6,594 nt of DNA from Coriobacteriales bacterium (GTDB lineage Bacteria > Actinomycetota > Coriobacteriia > Coriobacteriales > UBA8131). Location: positions 1 through 6,594 of the forward strand of contig JAISUQ010000054.1 of assembly GCA_031272005.1 (NCBI GenBank), in the 5' to 3' direction. The notes beneath the pieces are model-generated. The model did no database searches and was not told where the DNA came from. It saw only the letters and a program-made list of their open reading frames with translations. Both the position numbers and the translations under genes were made by a program. Shown here piece after piece: positions 4,716-6,594 of the stretch (positions are counted from its first letter, which is position 1; each line of letters begins with the position of its first letter).

Positions 4716-6380
4716 ATGAGCAACCGCACCCACAGCCTCCGAACCGCCAGCCACCGCCTCCGCACCACCTGCTGTGCCACGCCCGGTCAACGCAGCGTCG
4801 GCGCCAGCGGCACCAGAACCAGCGGCACCCGCACCCGCGGCTTCACCCTGGTGGAGCTGATCGTCGCCCTGGCCATCGCGGCCATCTTCATGGCCTTGTC
4901 CATCTCCATCCTGAGCACGGCGATGAACGTCTCCGCCAAGGTCACCACCGATGCCGAGCAGGGCAAGGTCACCGACCTGGTACTGGACTTCTGCGAGGAA
5001 CGCCTGCTCTACGCTCGCCAGTACGGAGTCTATGCCATGCCCAAAGCCAGCGACACCCGCGCCGAGACAGCTCTCCAACAGCTGCTCAGCGAGCATCCCG
5101 GCCAGGGCATCCTCTACATCGGCAATGCCGACGGCCTGCCGGACACCCAGGGCTATGTCTACTACCGCCAGGCCGATGCCGCCAACGCCGACGAGCCGGT
5201 CAACGTCTTCGGTGCCGGCTTCTACCAGGACGGCCTGGTGCAGCTGGGCCTGTCGCGCAGTTACTACGACGAGAACACGCCCTGGGTGATGGTCCTCGAC
5301 CCCACCACAGCGGGCTTCTTGAACACCAACGACAAGAAGCCGTCCGAGACCGTGACCATCACCTTCTACGACCGCCAGGGCGCCCGCGCTGCCACATCCA
5401 CCCGCTCGGTACTGCTGGTCAATGCCGAAGCCCAGCCGGATTACGTAACCGACGGCCTAATAGCAAGATATGATGCTGTGGATAACATCGGCGGCGGCGA
5501 CATGACCCACAGCTTCCAAACCACCACCTGGACCGACCTCTCCGGCAACCACAACGACCTGCAACTGACGTTTACCGGCGGCACCAGAAACACCCACATC
5601 TTGGAGCGCTCCATCTACTTCGATGGCAGCGGCGACTACGCCTTTATCCGCGCACTGGACCTCAGCGGCCTGGACACGGTGACGGTGGAGATCTGCTACA
5701 AACAGACCGGCGCGGCTACAGACACCAAGGTCATCGGCACCGGTGTGCTCTACGAGTTTGCCAGCAGCCAGGGTGCCAACAAAGGCTTTGGTCTGGTAGC
5801 CAACTGGGGCAAGACGAAATTCGCCACCGGGTACATCTACAGCTATATGGGAGAGGGGAGCGCCGGCGGCCTGCGCGAGGCCAATTATCCTGCCAGCAAC
5901 AAAAGCGACAGTCTGGATTCCGCCAGCAAGGCAACCAGCCAGGCCGGCAGCTTCGTGACCCACGCCAATGTCTACTCAATGAGCGAAACCGCCGCCGCAT
6001 CTGGTGGTTCTGGCTCCGTGGTTGGCTCCGCTCTTGACTCTGCTCCAGGCTCCGTTGCTGCTTCCCGGGCCACCTCCGACACCCCGCGCCGGGTCTGGGT
6101 CAACGGCAGCGCCGTCAACCTGCTGACCAGCGCCGACCCGCCCACCGAGCTACCACCTGAGCTGGCGCCCTACAGGCAAAGCGAGTACTTCTCCGCCCAG
6201 CCCTTCTATGTGGCCAGCAGCGTTGCGGGCAACGGCAGCGCCGCCGCTGCCGGCTCCGCCGCCAGTGCCCCGGCCTTCTGTGGCGAGATAGCCGCCATCC
6301 GCATCTACAACCGCGCCCTGACCCCCGAAGAAGCCGCCCAAAACGCCGCCCAGGACGCCCTGCGCTTCAGCGGGCAGTGA
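4716..6380 (+). CDS. PilW-like prepilin fused to a LamG/ConA-like domain
   Basis: This encodes 554 aa. A long basic, Thr/Arg-rich leader (1-42, with a Cys-Cys pair) ends at RTRG|FTLVEL. The mature protein has F43, Glu at position 5 (E47) and a hydrophobic helix to about 66, as in PilW/GspJ-type minor pilins. A pilin-like domain (about 67-240) is followed by a LamG-like jelly-roll (about 245-545). Its marks are WTDLSGNHNDLQL (272-284), YFDGSGDYA, a VWVNG strand (460-464) and the closing CGEIAAIRIYNRALTPEEA (522-540). LamG folds often bind glycans or proteins, so an adhesive tip role is likely, but the ligand is unknown. Two Ser/Ala/Gly-rich inserts (422-456 and 504-520) interrupt the domain. 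No other start codon exists between 4716 and the cleavage site. It is the last gene of the operon, 4 nt after the PilV-like gene. Confidence 0.87.
   Translation: MSNRTHSLRTASHRLRTTCCATPGQRSVGASGTRTSGTRTRGFTLVELIVALAIAAIFMALSISILSTAMNVSAKVTTDAEQGKVTDLVLDFCEERLLYARQYGVYAMPKASDTRAETALQQLLSEHPGQGILYIGNADGLPDTQGYVYYRQADAANADEPVNVFGAGFYQDGLVQLGLSRSYYDENTPWVMVLDPTTAGFLNTNDKKPSETVTITFYDRQGARAATSTRSVLLVNAEAQPDYVTDGLIARYDAVDNIGGGDMTHSFQTTTWTDLSGNHNDLQLTFTGGTRNTHILERSIYFDGSGDYAFIRALDLSGLDTVTVEICYKQTGAATDTKVIGTGVLYEFASSQGANKGFGLVANWGKTKFATGYIYSYMGEGSAGGLREANYPASNKSDSLDSASKATSQAGSFVTHANVYSMSETAAASGGSGSVVGSALDSAPGSVAASRATSDTPRRVWVNGSAVNLLTSADPPTELPPELAPYRQSEYFSAQPFYVASSVAGNGSAAAAGSAASAPAFCGEIAAIRIYNRALTPEEAAQNAAQDALRFSGQ
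4806..4835 (+). repeat. 15-bp in-frame tandem repeat (SGTRT x2) in the leader peptide
   Basis: Two adjacent 15-bp units encode Ser-Gly-Thr-Arg-Thr twice. They differ at the Arg codon (AGA against CGC). The repeat lies just before the prepilin cleavage site of the LamG-pilin, so it lengthens the leader and not the mature protein. Confidence 0.7.
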
Positions 6381-6403
6381 TTAAGTCTCAACTATGGCAA
6401 TTC

Positions 6404-6430
6404 CCGTAGGGGCGCGATTCATCGCGCCCT
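6404..6430 (+). repeat. Palindromic element, copy 2 (GGGCGCGA/TCGCGCCC stem)
   Basis: This is an 8-bp stem, GGGCGCGA (6410-6417) with TCGCGCCC (6422-6429), around TTCA, preceded by CCGTAGG. It matches the minus strand of 251-277 at 26 of 27 positions. It starts 24 nt after the last stop codon of the operon, but no T-run follows, so it is not a clear intrinsic terminator. It could still protect the mRNA 3' end. Confidence 0.75.
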
Positions 6431-6460
6431 CCCGACCTGTAAAAATTGTTCTGCTCGAAT

Positions 6461-6474
6461 GGGCGCGATGAATC
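6461..6474 (-). repeat. Partial third copy of the palindromic element
   Basis: GGGCGCGATGAATC is the exact reverse complement of 6416-6429 and then diverges. It allows an alternative 14-bp stem with a 31-nt loop that competes with the 8-bp hairpin at 6410-6429. It appears to be a truncated inverted copy. Confidence 0.65.
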
Positions 6475-6553
6475 ACCTTGCCCAGGGGCTCAAGCGCTGC
6501 ATTCGCAGCAACGTTGCATAGGTTTCGCGCAAGCGCTTCACCCCTTCTCCCTA

Positions 6554-6576
6554 CAAACGTGCCACTGGCACGTTTG
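6554..6576. repeat. 10-bp hairpin, AAACGTGCC family, copy 2
   Basis: CAAACGTGCC (6554-6563) pairs perfectly with GGCACGTTTG (6567-6576) around ACT. The core is shared with 350-374, and the outermost pair of this stem has changed on both sides together. The rest of 6381-6594 holds no gene that I can support, only further short palindromes such as GCAACGTTGC (6508-6517). Confidence 0.75.
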
Positions 6577-6594
6577 CTTAACGGTCGAAGCCAT

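Noticed and set aside
6410..6474. Operon terminator downstream of the LamG-pilin gene
   Set aside because: Stable stems are present, but none is followed by a T-run, and the same element occurs elsewhere in the window. It is annotated as a repeat instead.
6541..6594. Minus-strand ATG at the right edge, possible gene start
   Set aside because: The frame stops after 18 codons and runs through the AAACGTGCC hairpin.
1..6594. CRISPR array, tRNA, rRNA or transposase
   Set aside because: No regularly spaced repeats with spacers, no cloverleaf-like segment and no transposase-like frame were seen.

Overview
The window looks like an accessory type IV pilus (T4P) locus of a fairly GC-rich Gram-positive gut-type bacterium, most likely Bacillota/Clostridia and possibly Oscillospiraceae. 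This placement is inference. It rests on the pilin's N-terminal style (GFTLIEVIVVLVILAILMAI), AGG-type ribosome binding sites, and intergenic spacers packed with short GC-rich palindromes. No ribosomal, tRNA or housekeeping marker is present to confirm it.

Layout. Bases 1-527 hold no convincing complete gene. There is a possible frameshifted 3' end of a coding region (about 3-238), a series of palindromes, a 23-bp direct repeat, and a strong intrinsic terminator (450-481) serving the leftward gene. Bases 528-962 (minus strand) encode a compact 144-aa type IV pilin. Bases 963-1266 are the divergent control region. It contains an extended -10 promoter (TGCTATACT) for the rightward operon and a long structured leader for the pilin.

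Bases 1267-6380 (plus strand) are a tight three-gene operon of prepilin-like proteins: (1) a very large PilX/GspK-like protein (1017 aa, or 949 aa from an alternative TTG start) with a Thr/Pro linker, a DxDxDGxxD calcium-loop motif and a repetitive beta-rich C-terminus; (2) a 133-aa PilV-like minor pilin that overlaps the first gene by 11 bp; (3) a 554-aa PilW-like prepilin fused to a LamG/concanavalin-A-like domain. Bases 6381-6594 are non-coding and carry the same palindrome families seen on the left flank.

How they may work together (inference): the minus-strand gene resembles a main pilus subunit. The three plus-strand products resemble the minor-pilin set that primes assembly and caps the pilus tip, here carrying two large extracellular domains. 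No PilY1-like gene, assembly ATPase, platform protein or prepilin peptidase is in the window, so the machinery must be encoded elsewhere. The most unusual points are the two large pilin-domain fusions, the PilY1-style calcium loop inside the PilX-like protein, a Ser/Gly/Ala insert of foreign codon usage inside the LamG domain, a four-tract G5 quadruplex motif on the template strand, and the shared palindromes on both flanks.
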